Of a stretch of DNA of 23,099 nucleotides, positions 1 through 9,568 are shown in pieces. Source of the stretch: Isoetes engelmannii. Its lineage: Eukaryota; Streptophyta; Lycopodiopsida; Isoetales; Isoetaceae. Each line of letters starts with the position of its first letter. Within the stretch, counting starts at the first letter, position 1. Position numbers and translations under genes: made by a program. Where the stretch lies: assembly GCA_011763485.2 (NCBI GenBank), contig JAANSK020251718.1, positions 1-23,099 on the forward strand. The letters run 5' to 3'. The notes beneath the pieces are model-generated. The model worked only from the letters and a program-made list of their open reading frames with translations, searched no databases and had not been told where the DNA came from.

Positions 1-250
1 ATTCACGGCAATTTTCTTTGCCCCAAAATTCTTAGACGACCAAAAAATTTTGTTCAAAACTAAAGTGTTACAAAAAAACGGCCGTTTTTTAATAAAAAAC
101 GGCAGAAAAAAACGCCACCTAACCGTTTTTAACATCACGTTTTTTTGGGGGACGTTTTTGCATTTGAAAACGGCAAGGGGCAAAAATAATGAAAACGGCA
201 AAAAAACGGTGAAAACGGCCGTTTTCGGTAACTATGGTTTCACCACGTCA
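1..250. repeat. Cluster of AACGG motifs and AAACGGCCGTTT palindromes
   Basis: This stretch contains about eight copies of (A)nACGG or its complement. Two are perfect palindromes: AAAAAACGGCCGTTTTTT at 73-90 and GAAAACGGCCGTTTTC at 211-226. Short motifs repeated in both orientations over about 200 bp resemble subterminal repeats of hAT, CACTA or Mutator-like DNA transposons, but I see no terminal inverted repeat, target duplication or transposase. The left side is cut by the window edge. Confidence 0.45.
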
Positions 251-633
251 TATTTACAAAGGGGGCGCCTGATATGCAACTAGTATACAGAGGAACAGGC
301 TAATGGCTGTGTATGCACCTTGGGTGAAGGTTTCATGCATATTTTTAGCATTCTCAGCATTCTCGTGGTAGGGTTTGTAGCATTCAAAGCGATGAAAATA
401 AATGACATTATCTTTAAGATAAGATAAGATAAAGATTTTAACGTCGCGCCACAAAGGCAGCATCCAACTGGACATGCGACGGAACAGTACATAGGGGGAC
501 CGAAGTCCGTAAACAAAACGAGGACCGAAGTCCTGAAACAATGCAAACGAAAGGACCGAAGTCCAAAAATCACAAACATCCAGTTTTTATGCTTATATAC
601 ATCTATACAGCTTAATGTTTATCTGCTATATGT
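251..633. other. Anonymous region with an AAGAT microsatellite and three GGACCGAAGTCC copies
   Basis: No gene is recognisable. A short (AAGAT)n run lies at about 416-436. The 12-nt word GGACCGAAGTCC occurs three times, at 497-508, 522-533 and 553-564. Each can fold as a 4-bp stem (GGAC/GTCC) with a CGAA loop. The region lies immediately 3' of the minus-strand LINE ORF1 remnant, so it could be LINE or unrelated DNA. Confidence 0.45.
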
Positions 634-1035
634 CTATGAATACCCCAGCCATGGATCACGAGGCCACTGATCATGAATGATCGCGGCACCTCCCCTATAA
701 ACTGCCCATTTCCGCTGTGCCCTCGCCTCATGCACTTTACGAAGTTCCTCCCTCTTGCAAATCAACTGTGTGAGCGTAAGGTCTTCCTGTACCGAGAACC
801 TGGTGCCCCGAAGATGTCTGCCGTGCTGGAGCACATGCAATCTATGCTGGCGCGTCTGAAAGCAAACCAAGATATGGCGTGACCGGTCCGGTCGTGGGAT
901 CCCAACCCTGTATGCTGCCTGTATTCCTGGACTTGAAATATGCATTGTGTCCCTGAAGAAACGTTCTGCTTCCTGTACATCCGATCCACTGCTTGACTCA
1001 GGCAGGCCTATAATCCGCAAATGAAGAGTACGGTC
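634..1035 (-). mobile_element. LINE ORF1 remnant, L1 ORF1p (RRM plus C-terminal domain) type
   Basis: The minus-strand frame ends at 634. Its last about 130 residues carry the hallmarks of L1-type ORF1 RNA-binding proteins: LHLRIIGLPESSSG at the start of the RRM, then AYRVGIPRPDRSRHILVCF, then RGTRFSVQEDLTLTQLICKR and a final AR..K.A..RGGAAII block. The RRM and CTD blocks are in the same order as in mammalian L1 ORF1p. The frame is open further upstream to 1194, but that part has no recognisable motif. The coiled coil expected upstream is not visible, and no matching ORF2 follows at positions below 634, so this is a fragment. Angiosperm L1s usually carry a different ORF1 (DUF4283 plus zinc knuckle). 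Confidence 0.75.
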
Positions 1036-2050
1036 CTCCGGATACTTTAAGAGAAAAGACAAAATTGCATTTATCACGCACTCTAAATCAATACATGTTC
1101 TAAAATGATCACAAATGCACGGATGGCTATAAGAACAACCTAAAGTAGCATAATTTATGAGTGTGTTAAGGCGAGGCTTTGTTACCAGATTCACAGTTCA
1201 GGCATGAAAATCTAGACAGCCTTTACATGCTATAACATGAGTCAGGCCGTGATTTGGAATCAACAAAGTGATTTTCTAGAATAGCAACCTCGTTTGATTT
1301 GGATCTAGCGATGATAAAATAAGTCCATCTCTTCATTTTGGCAATTAACATCAAGGAGAACTACAAACTATAGGATTTCACAAATTTTCCAAGCCAAACA
1401 TTGAACAAAGCTAGATGTGGTTGCAGAAGGTCTAACTTCAACCGACAAATTGGCCAAATAGTTTAAGAAAGAATATAACTATGCGAGCACATTCAACCAT
1501 ACGACAAATTGGCCAAATAGTTTAAATAAATAATATTTGCTTAAATGCCAGTGAGTGGTTATTTAGCAATATTTCTATAATATTTCTATAGACGTTCTAG
1601 AGACATTTTTGTCACAAAACATTTGGAAGCAGTCATCGCATTGATGTCTAGATGTTGGGTATGCAATGATGTCTAGACGTTGGGTAGAAAGTGTGTTGCA
1701 TTGCCAACAAGGCACGCTTGCATATGTCTACATTTTCGATATTCCTTGCAACTTCTCAAATATTGAGCCAAACGTCATCATGCTTATTGCAATCAATAAA
1801 ATTAATGCTACTTAAAATTCATGAATTTCTTCTAAAAATGTAGTAGAAATTCTAAGAGAATAGAAATGCATGCGTAATTTTCTTGCCAAGTGACATTAAG
1901 TTACCTTTGGAGCATAGACTGGGTGTAATCCCCAAATGGAAAAACCATCTACCCATTTCCAATGAACTTTGTAGCTATACACGTATGCGTGCCAACTATT
2001 GGTTGTCAAATAAAGACTGCTAAAACATAGCATTTAGTGTGTGAAGACAA
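1036..2050. repeat. Gene-free AT-rich stretch with short direct duplications
   Basis: No coding potential is recognisable. A 24-nt direct repeat beginning CGACAAATTGGCCAAATAG occurs at 1443-1466 and 1502-1525 (59-nt period). GATGTCTAGA(T/C)GTTGGGTA is duplicated at 1643-1660 and 1668-1685 (25-nt period). Nothing else supports a function. Confidence 0.6.
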
Positions 2051-2061
2051 TTACTTTTTCC

Positions 2062-2119
2062 CTATGACTTCATGCGTATAATTTCTTTTCCTTATGACGT
2101 CATGCATATAATTTCTTTT
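2062..2119. repeat. Two-copy 29-nt tandem repeat; one copy has TGACGTCA
   Basis: Copies at about 2062-2089 and 2091-2119 differ at few positions and end in TATAATTTCTTTT. The second copy contains the palindrome TGACGTCA (2095-2102), a CRE/C-box-type bZIP site, while the first reads TGACTTCA. With no adjacent gene, regulatory meaning is doubtful. Confidence 0.6.
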
Positions 2120-2313
2120 TGCCATATTCAAGTTACGTGCAAATTTAGTTTTTGCAATTCTCAAGCTGGGTGTGCATTTAATTTTCTTGAGGGTGAAGTG
2201 CGAGTCCTTGAATGTGCACCTTTTTTTTAACTGTTCATAAAAAAAAACGTTGTGGAAAGTTGAGCAGTGCGTCCCACAGCACATTGCCAAAGGAGATCTC
2301 TTATAAAAAAAAT

Positions 2314-2430
2314 GAGCTCTCGTTAATCTGGTCACAATAGCATAAAGAAGAATCAATAGCTCTCGTTAATCTGGTCACAATAGCATATGAGCTCTCGTTA
2401 ATCTGGTCACAATAGCATAAAGAAGAGCAT
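2314..2430. repeat. Three-copy tandem repeat, unit about 31 nt
   Basis: The unit starting AGCTCTCGTTAATCTGGTCA and ending CACAATAGCATA occurs at about 2314, 2358 and 2389. Copies 1 and 3 are followed by AAGAAGA, copy 2 is not. The spacings of 44 and 31 nt suggest unequal duplication of a longer unit. The repeats are nearly identical, so the event looks recent. No gene is associated. Confidence 0.8.
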
Positions 2431-2750
2431 GGGGTTATTAAAGCTCCTATATCATATTCACAACCAGCACAAGCTGGTTTATGTTCCAAACATAGGGATA
2501 CAGAAATACATTCCAGCTTTATCTTGCTCAAGTCAGACGTGAGAAATTTTCACATCCTCAGAAGTCAAACAATACAACTACTCCACATAAATAGATGTCT
2601 CCATTCCTCGTCCGCTTGCCCAATTCAACAAGCAAATAGAGATGTGAACCTCAAGCCTTCCTGACAAACGAGGAAGTGAAAGCTAAGAAGTGGGTAATGA
2701 TAGTGAAGAATAAGTAGAAATAGCTAAGCCGCTCAGCCAGAGGTTAATAA
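2431..2750. other. Anonymous stretch
   Basis: No recognisable gene, RNA or mobile-element signature on either strand. It separates the tandem repeats from the LINE 3' remnant that begins near 2755. Confidence 0.5.
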
Positions 2751-2754
2751 AATT

Positions 2755-3178
2755 GATCAGTAATTTATGCAAGTATCAGTCCAGAAGAACTTCATTGGGC
2801 TCCTTCCAGACCACACTCCAGTCTGCCCCCTTTCCTGCAAATTGGTTAACAAGCCATTTGTTATCGAACTTGGCAGACATCTCTTGCATCTCTTCTTGTT
2901 GCATGACACCTTTAGCTTTCCATCCATATTTGCCAAAGAATTATGCTTCTGAAGAGCTTCCAGACAGTGAGGTGTTCAGGAAAAGGCCAACCTTCCATCT
3001 TTTCACCAAAGATTGCCTGTTTCCAGTCCAGTGTAACTTTGCTTCCTTTCAATTTTCCTAACTGTCGTCCAGCCCATCTCCAGACAGGTTGGACCTTTGG
3101 ACAGCCCCAGAGACAGTGCAGAAGTGTCTCTTCATCCCCTGAACACAACAATGACAGATCATTATTCTCAATGTTCAT
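2755..3178 (-). mobile_element. LINE ORF2 3' fragment (zf-RVT region)
   Basis: The minus-strand frame from 3178 gives CSGDEETLLHCLWGCPKVQP followed by VWRWAGRQL, matching the reverse-transcriptase zinc-binding region at the end of L1-like ORF2 (C..G.EET..H.L..C). It then runs to WKLFRSIILWQIW. The first Cys of the usual CxxC pair is absent. After TGA near 2912 the homologous reading continues in another frame (YGWKAKGVMQQEEMQEMSAK onward) to a stop near 2790, so at least one frameshift separates the two parts. No RT domain lies upstream, so this is a strongly 5'-truncated or broken copy. Confidence 0.75.
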
Positions 3179-3179
3179 T

Positions 3180-4660
3180 AAATAACAATGAAATAAAAAT
3201 TTTCAAACATGTTTTACATGCATATATAATTAAATACTGCTAAAGCTTCATCTACCATGTCTACTTTCATGATAAAATCTGAAAACATGGAAGCCACTCC
3301 ATGCAGAGGAATTTCACAGCAAACTGGCTTTAAATGCAGAGATCCAACTATCTTTGCTCGTTTAATGACTCCATCTCGACATGCACCTTTGTGTTAATGG
3401 AATTATCTTGTTCAGGGCAATGCGTCCACTACATGGCAGGTGTTCGCCTAGAATATTATATCTATGCCCAAGCCCTTGAATTAGCTATAAACATTATCTA
3501 GTCGCTTCCTGTGTTTAAATTAAGTGAGCTCGTTTTCGAACAGCATGCAGACGGCTTAATGAAATCAGACTCCAGTGTTGACAAAGGAACTATGCAATGT
3601 TTAGCACCTTACCTTTCAAAGAGCCATTGGCTTAATGGGCAATAGATGTGGCGGCCCCCATTGTGTGCTAACGAAAACAATGGCTCCCTAGAATGGTTAG
3701 AAAGCTGCCATAGAAACTCGTAGATATCACACAATGAAATGTTGATTCACAAGGCAAATTCATGTGTGCCAACTATGGCAGCCAATGCCACAAGCTGCAT
3801 GCCACAAAGTGCCTGCATATTTTTTGCCTGGGTACCTCAATAGATGAGAATAATGTTACAGTGCAAAGTTGATATCTTCAAAGGGGTCACCGAAACTCTG
3901 GTTTTATAATCTACAACATCCCTCTCCCTTCACAGATCCTGAGCCAACCCAATGACTAAAGTCTCATGCTCTAACATGCGACCTTGCAAATAGGTTTACA
4001 AGAAAACCTTAAACGCTGCATGTGAATGTCAAAGTTAATCTGTCCATCTCACTCAAGCATCCCAAATTTGTTAGCGTCTCACAAACCTTGCACGCAATTC
4101 ATTTTAATAATTTACTTTTAAACAATTAAGAAACTCCATATTGCCCTGGTTGATCATCTGCTACAAGATGTCACTCAACGGTTCCATAGTCAAGATTACA
4201 GCCACTTGAACAGAATTAAAAAGAAAATCCTCAACTCTATGAAAGAACTTACAGATGTTGCAGCGTTCACAATATGTTTGTTGCATCCCGCCATGTACGT
4301 CCATTCTTTACTAAAACAGGCCTGCACATAGTATAATTTTGGAAGATAACGTCAATGTAGCTTTAAAGAAATGTTTTTGTCCGAAAAAATGTCTTTGAAA
4401 GCATATCCGGTCAAAATTCATCACAGGCAAAGTTGAAGAAGGAAACAAACACAAAGGCAATGAATTTGATATCTTGCACTTCTACCATCAGATTGGCAAA
4501 CCTGCTCATTTGCAAATAAAACTTCGCAGAAAATGTAGGAAAATATACCGTGAACCCAGCCCAACTCTGTGCCGTTAGCACAATGATTCGTCTCCAGTTA
4601 GCACAATGATTAAACTATCCCTAGGAATCGCTCTAAATCCCTCAGTCAAAAATTCCAGAT
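3180..4660. other. Gene-free AT-rich stretch
   Basis: No ORF with family resemblance and no RNA gene. The only structure noticed is a 15-nt direct repeat, GTTAGCACAATGATT, at 4574-4588 and 4597-4611. Otherwise it looks like unique or very old repeat-derived intergenic DNA. Confidence 0.5.
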
Positions 4661-5580
4661 ATCTTGGCAGCGTCAACCTGGCATTCAAAGCCAACTAAAA
4701 ACATGTACAATGATCTTCCTACCTTTGCTGAATCATTAAGGTTGTCTTTCCATGTAACTGCAAACCAGAAGGAGGCTCCAACTTTTCTGATTTTGAGGGT
4801 AAACTATGGAATTTTCCACTCTGTTTTCCCAACAATCTATATCCATGCATCTGAAGCTTAGAAACGCATCATCAAGGAAAACCCTCCATCATCAAGGAAA
4901 ACCCTCCAGAACCTGAGAATTTGCTTCATAATAAAACAAATGCAAGGTTAACCTTGCCCCAAAGAACCCTGGAGCCCTATTTGAATCCTTTGCCATCGCT
5001 TCTCCAAACATAGAAGAGCTTTAACAGTTGGTGCACAGATTGAGCTAAGAACCGCATTTGTCTGCTAAGAATGGCTAAGAACCTCTTCAAGCTAAGACTG
5101 AGCTAAAAACGGCAAAGAACCTCTTCAATCGAAAAACCAGAACCAAGACTCAAAGAGATCTGTTATTCCAAACCCTTTTTCATACACCTATGATCCTAAG
5201 AACCTTGGATCTTAAGGAATCCCTACCGTATCAGACGTGTAGGCGATTTTCGGCCCAGCTCCCCCTTCCATTTGAACTACGGCTGCTGGTGGGAAGTCCG
5301 TATGAGTATTTCGACCGTATGCGGACGGTGGGGGGGAAAAATAAACCCCCTACCAGTCACCATGGAAAATATGCGGTCTACTTAGTGCAACCCCCCCCCC
5401 CGGGGTACAAGCTCTCACATATCTCCATGATAGTTCAGATCATTCTAGCATGGCAGTTCAAATCAAGTCGCCATTTGTGGACATTTGTCTAATTAACGCG
5501 ATATGCAGAGCAACACAAATTGAGGCGTTATTCTTATACGCTACTGGCCAATCTACAACAAAAAAGAGAATTGAATGATT
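4660..5580. other. Anonymous region with short duplications and homopolymer runs
   Basis: CATCATCAAGGAAAACCCTC is tandemly duplicated at about 4867-4907 (20-nt period). GCTAAGAA-like words recur between 5035 and 5130. A GC-richer patch at 5240-5410 contains runs of G (5330-5336) and eleven C residues (5391-5401). Open frames here resemble no protein family I know, so I do not call a gene. Confidence 0.45.
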
Positions 5581-6438
5581 CTGCCTGTATATGGACGAAC
5601 AAAAAACCTTCACAAAGAGCAACGATTTACTGCCAATCGGATTTGCAAAGCAGCATTTGAATCAGATAACAAAGAAGCCTAATCAGAAAACAATAGTATG
5701 TTCTCAGGAAAGAAATCCTGGCGAAGAAACTTGCAACTTGTCTCCCTTTTCTAAACGGAGCATCAAGGCTTCTGTCAAGGCAGCATGGTTGTCCGTGCTC
5801 TACAAAACCCGACCCTACTCGCTCCACAGCTCCTGCTCTGCACAATTCGTCCACGCTCCACAAATAGAAAACAGCATGTCATCTTATCCATGCCGCCGCC
5901 ACCTGTACTTCCAGAAGGTAGCTCACATGGATGAACACCGACTCCCAAGGATGGCCTTGGCAGTCACGATGGGCCCGCAACGCCTTAAAGCCCGCTGGAA
6001 GGACAAATAGGCACAATGGCTGTCCCAGTGGCACGTCCAGGCACACAGGTGCGTACGAGTCCGCACAAAGGAGGAGCACGAGGAGTTGAAGACCTACCTG
6101 GATGCCTCCTTTCTTAGCAAGCTCTGGGTCGAGGCCCTGGCACAGGTCAAGCTCGTGCACTACAGACGGCAGGTGAATCCCACACTCATGCGAGGACCCC
6201 AACAGTACCTGCGCACCCCATTTTCTATGAAAAAAACGTAGGCTGATAGTGTCCATCCGAAAGGGGGGTCATTGCCTCCGTATTGAAACAGGGCGATGGG
6301 CAAGGGAAGCACGTGAGGACAAGACTGGCAAGTGCCGCCGCCAAGGAGTCATTGAAGACGAGCACCATGCTCTGCAAACATGCTCCTTCTATGACTAGAT
6401 TAGAGTATGATACCCGCAATTGATGGTCCCGAACCAGC

Positions 6439-6610
6439 CACTGCATCTCTTGTTAAGCACCGATGCGATGAAAACTCGTGGATCATATCTTCAAAAGGTC
6501 ATAGCCAAAAGGCAGCGACTGCATCTCTTGTTAAGCACCGATGCGATGAAAACTCGTGAATCATATCTTCAAGAGGGTCGTGAATCATATCTTCAAGAGG
6601 TCATAGCCGA
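6439..6610 (+). repeat. 78-nt and 24-nt nested tandem repeats inside LINE copy 1
   Basis: The block starting CTGCATCTCTTGTTAAGCAC at 6441 recurs at 6519 (78-nt period). Within the second copy GTGAATCATATCTTCAAGAGG is itself duplicated with a 24-nt period (about 6555 and 6579). The duplications are in the last codons of the LINE ORF2. Both periods are multiples of three, so the reading frame is preserved. The homologous LINE at 14600 has a single copy, so the expansion is specific to this insertion or subfamily. Confidence 0.85.
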
Positions 6611-6806
6611 AAGGCATCGGCTTTGTCCTTTCGTCTTGTGATGGCAACCCCGTGTCCGGTATACCAGCAAACTCATTGCTGTCACAATTTTTCCCCCGAA
6701 AACCCTAGAGGCGAGGGTTTTTTCACCCGAGCCATAATACACTTATTGTTTCTCTTTATATAGGTCCCATCGGCCAATTGACCTCCGTGGACGATAAAAA
6801 CGTTAT

Positions 6807-6817
6807 TTTATTTTATT
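6807..6817 (-). terminator. Overlapping AATAAA motifs, candidate RPN5 polyadenylation signal
   Basis: On the minus strand two AATAAA hexamers (6812-6807 and 6817-6812) lie about 300 nt downstream of the RPN5 stop, in the antisense of the LINE tail's T-rich stretch. Plant poly(A) signals are loosely defined, so this is a candidate only. Confidence 0.3.
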
Positions 6818-7114
6818 TCTTTTCTCTATTTTTTTTCTTTTCTCTAACGATAGCAAAAAAAAAGATCCAAAACACATCACATGAAAACATAAACTTTAAG
6901 TGCTTGTCTCAAAATTAGGAATTGGATGCTGAGCTCTCTTCATTGAGCAGCATAAACACTTGGATAATCAATTTCAATGATTGCACATTTCCACAGGAAT
7001 CAAGTACTAGATGCAAGCAACATCTTCAAAACAAGAATGAATGGAATTGGCTACCTCAGCAGCATATAGAGATTTGTTACATAAATTTTACCTACAATTT
7101 TCTATTGTACAAGA

Positions 7115-9562
7115 CTAAACTTTCAAGGAAATTTTATGCACCATTGTCTCTTTATGTATTTTGTGACAACTTTTCTCCACCAGATCCAGCAGCTTTTCAA
7201 TATTGATCGCCCATGAATTAAGTACTTCGTTGCTGTCTTGGCTAATCTGAAAAGATATTACACCTGCAGGTCTATCTATCTTAGCAATAAGTGCCTTGGA
7301 GACTACCATTTCTGAAAGGCGCTCCTCAGTTTCCTAAAAAAGACAACAGCATTACATTTGAACTAGCAGACACCACAGAAATGACCAGTTTGATATTTGT
7401 ATTTTGTACCTGACAACTCAAGCATAACAAATCTGCTAGTCGCTTCAATGTAATCCTTGAATAATACTTTGAAACCACAATAATATTCTGCAACGCAGCA
7501 AGGAAGAAATCAGCCATAATAATAGTTATTGTGCCGATATTTTCTTAATCAGGTTTGCATTGTCAATGGACTTACATGTTCGATGACACGACGTAGAAGG
7601 TCATCATGTGCCTTATCTCCCAACTGCCCCCCAGTTAGTTTACTCTCTTGCTGAAAGTCTGGACCATATGTTTCCCAGAAGCTATCCCATCTAATGACTT
7701 CCATTGTGACAAAGTTTTTTAGCAACAATCTGCAACGCACAAAACACATATTATAGACAATAAATACCATAAACTAGATCTGAAGAAAAGCTAATATAAT
7801 GCAGCCATCACCTAAACTTGGGCAGCTCCACAAGCTTCTTATCCTCAAGGGTGCTATTTAGAAGGCTAGATCTCATGCTGTCATGAGGGGCTAGGACAAG
7901 ATACCAGCATATTTTTCTGAGAACCTGAAATACAAGACACTGTATTTAGCAAATATGTTGTGCAACATTCTTTCTAACAATGATAACATATATATACAGG
8001 TATCCACTGTGATGGGTCCTCATTAATAGCTGGTGTCTCATATATTGCACGATAACAGCGGCATATTTCCAGGTATTCATAGCTGTGTGAGTAGTATCTG
8101 CACCAGAACAAAGTACGACATTTAATCCATGATATGATTTTAAATGTTGCCATATATGAACGAACCTGATCATCAGTTCATAATACAATCTTTTTAATTC
8201 CAAAAGTGAAGGAACATCTGGAGCAGGTGGTTCAACAGCAGTTTCTCCCTCCTTTGGCTTTTTCTCCTTCGCATCTGGTAGAAACGCACGAGGATTGATT
8301 TTCCTCGAAAGGATTTGTGCCCGCATGTAATCTTTCCTATCAAGGCATAAACGAACCTGACATGCATATCAAATAATTTAAGTCCTATTGAAACGAAATC
8401 ATTGATGCAAATAATAATCCCTAACACTCTCATAACTCCACTCTTATGAACATATCATATACATACTTGTTCAAGAATAAATGCAATTTTTTCAGTCTTC
8501 GCCATTGCTCCAAAAGTTTCAACCTGCACCAAGCAGTACCAATCAGCACCATCATCTAAACCTTTTCAAGCCTCAGAAAACAATTTTGTTTTAATACAAA
8601 ACAGCATGCAGCCTTGCCAATGCTCCTTGTTATAAGACAGCATGCTGCTTGTTTTTCACGCATCCCCATGGTATAATGCATATAAGACTTACAGCAACCT
8701 CCTGCATCAACTCAGCAGCCTCCGCAATTAAACCCTGTTCTTCCTTGATCTTGGCCAGCTTCTTTATCAATCTTGCCCGTTCTATTTCCACATATATCTG
8801 TAACCAACACGGTCAGCACAACTTCGCTGAAATAGACTCTCTACAGGGTGTGTACTTTACCTTTCCAGCTGAAACATTGTTGAGAGTCTTAATTAGCTCC
8901 ATACGCTGTTCAGCATCAGGAGCCTCATCAACATACTGCATTGCTTGTTGAACCATGGAAGTAACTGCCTGCAGCCAACACAGTAAGTATATTAAGCAAT
9001 TAATGATTTTTATGTTAAGAAATAAAACATAAAACGAGGCTAAGAAAGAGAAACGCCGACGTTATTCCTTAAATAGACTTTATAAAATCGAATAGATGTT
9101 ATTCGCAATCTAACCTGTTTAAGCTGACCACGGCGCTTAGAGAGAAGCACAATTTGATCATTTAATGTTTTCCAGGCCCGAGCATCGTAACAGAGCTGTA
9201 TTATTGCAACCACAACCTTGCGTGTGCCAGAAACATCTGCAGCAAGTCTCATCTGCTTCTCAAGGTTGAGTAAAGCCTCTAAGGCCATATCCAATTTCCC
9301 GTCCTGATATGAAGCAGCAAAACCAAAAGCGGCATTTGAGAGACAACATATAGATCTCATCATTTCCAGCATATTCAAAGCAAAACAAGCAACATTCCGT
9401 TCATATGCCCAGAACCCTAAAATTACAGGAAGAAATGATTACCTGAAGAGCAACGACCCTCTGCTTCTCAATATCCTTATCTAGCGCGTCATAATCAATG
9501 CCAGCCGCTTTGGAGGACGAAGAAGGCTGTGCCATCGCTGTATCCTCCTCCATGGCGCTCAT
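7115..9562 (-). CDS. RPN5: 26S proteasome lid subunit RPN5 (PSMD12), 11 coding exons
   Basis: RPN5 is a PCI-domain scaffold subunit of the 19S regulatory particle lid, acting in ubiquitin-dependent protein breakdown in cytosol and nucleus. Coding exons (minus strand, high to low): 9562-9443, 9303-9115, 8968-8861, 8797-8693, 8523-8467, 8356-8166, 8097-7998, 7924-7812, 7729-7576, 7487-7410, 7333-7115. Every intron is GT...AG and the exons sum to 1434 nt, giving 477 residues and a TAG stop. Recognisable blocks match plant RPN5: [19 protein letters not shown] (about 50-70), [20 protein letters not shown] (140-159), [14 protein letters not shown] (about 205-218), [14 protein letters not shown] (about 244-257) and the C-terminal PCI/winged-helix part from about 300, with [20 protein letters not shown] and [19 protein letters not shown]. 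Arabidopsis RPN5 is about 442 residues from memory; the excess is an N-terminal extension of about 40 residues encoded by exon 1. No frameshift or internal stop is seen, so it is probably functional. Confidence 0.96.
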
Positions 9563-9568
9563 TTTTTT
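9551..9568 (-). promoter_or_regulatory. RPN5 start-codon region with two candidate ATGs
   Basis: Two in-frame ATGs lie three codons apart. The first (9562-9560) follows a run of A residues and has A at -3. The second (9553-9551) reads GCCATGG, which is close to the preferred plant context with G at -3 and G at +4. A third in-frame ATG follows six codons later. I used the first for the CDS coordinates. Leaky scanning could produce both, differing by only three residues. No clear TATA box is visible in the 150 nt upstream. Confidence 0.5.

Larger units (their letters stand above)
5880..6825 (+). mobile_element. LINE 3' end, family A, copy 1 (ORF2 C-terminus plus 3' tail)
   Basis: From 5880 the plus strand encodes RHLYFQKVAHMDEHRLPRMA, then QWLSQWHVQAHRCVRVRTKE, then MRGPQQYLRTPF, and in a shifted frame RRLIVSIRKGGHCLRIETGRW and GVIEDEHHALQTC, ending QPLHLLLSTDAMKTRGSYLQ. 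These match in order the copy at 13480-14884 and correspond to the zf-RVT end of a LINE ORF2. Breaks include TAG at 6008 and 6393 (after TCSFYD) and a frame change near 6230. The 3' UTR has a hairpin (AAAACCCT 6699-6706 with AGGGTTTT 6714-6721) and a terminal block ending CCGTGGACGATAAAA near 6799. A T-rich stretch follows. It ends about 290 nt from the RPN5 stop, convergent with that gene. Confidence 0.8.

Noticed and set aside
2095-2102. TGACGTCA as a working bZIP promoter element
   Set aside because: It arises within a short tandem repeat and no gene start lies nearby on either strand.
5391-5401. The run of eleven C residues as a biological signal
   Set aside because: It is isolated, length-unstable and prone to sequencing error; no gene is near enough to give it meaning.
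5190-5492. A 100-codon plus-strand ORF as a gene
   Set aside because: No family resemblance, its start and end are arbitrary, and it runs through homopolymers; likely a chance open frame.
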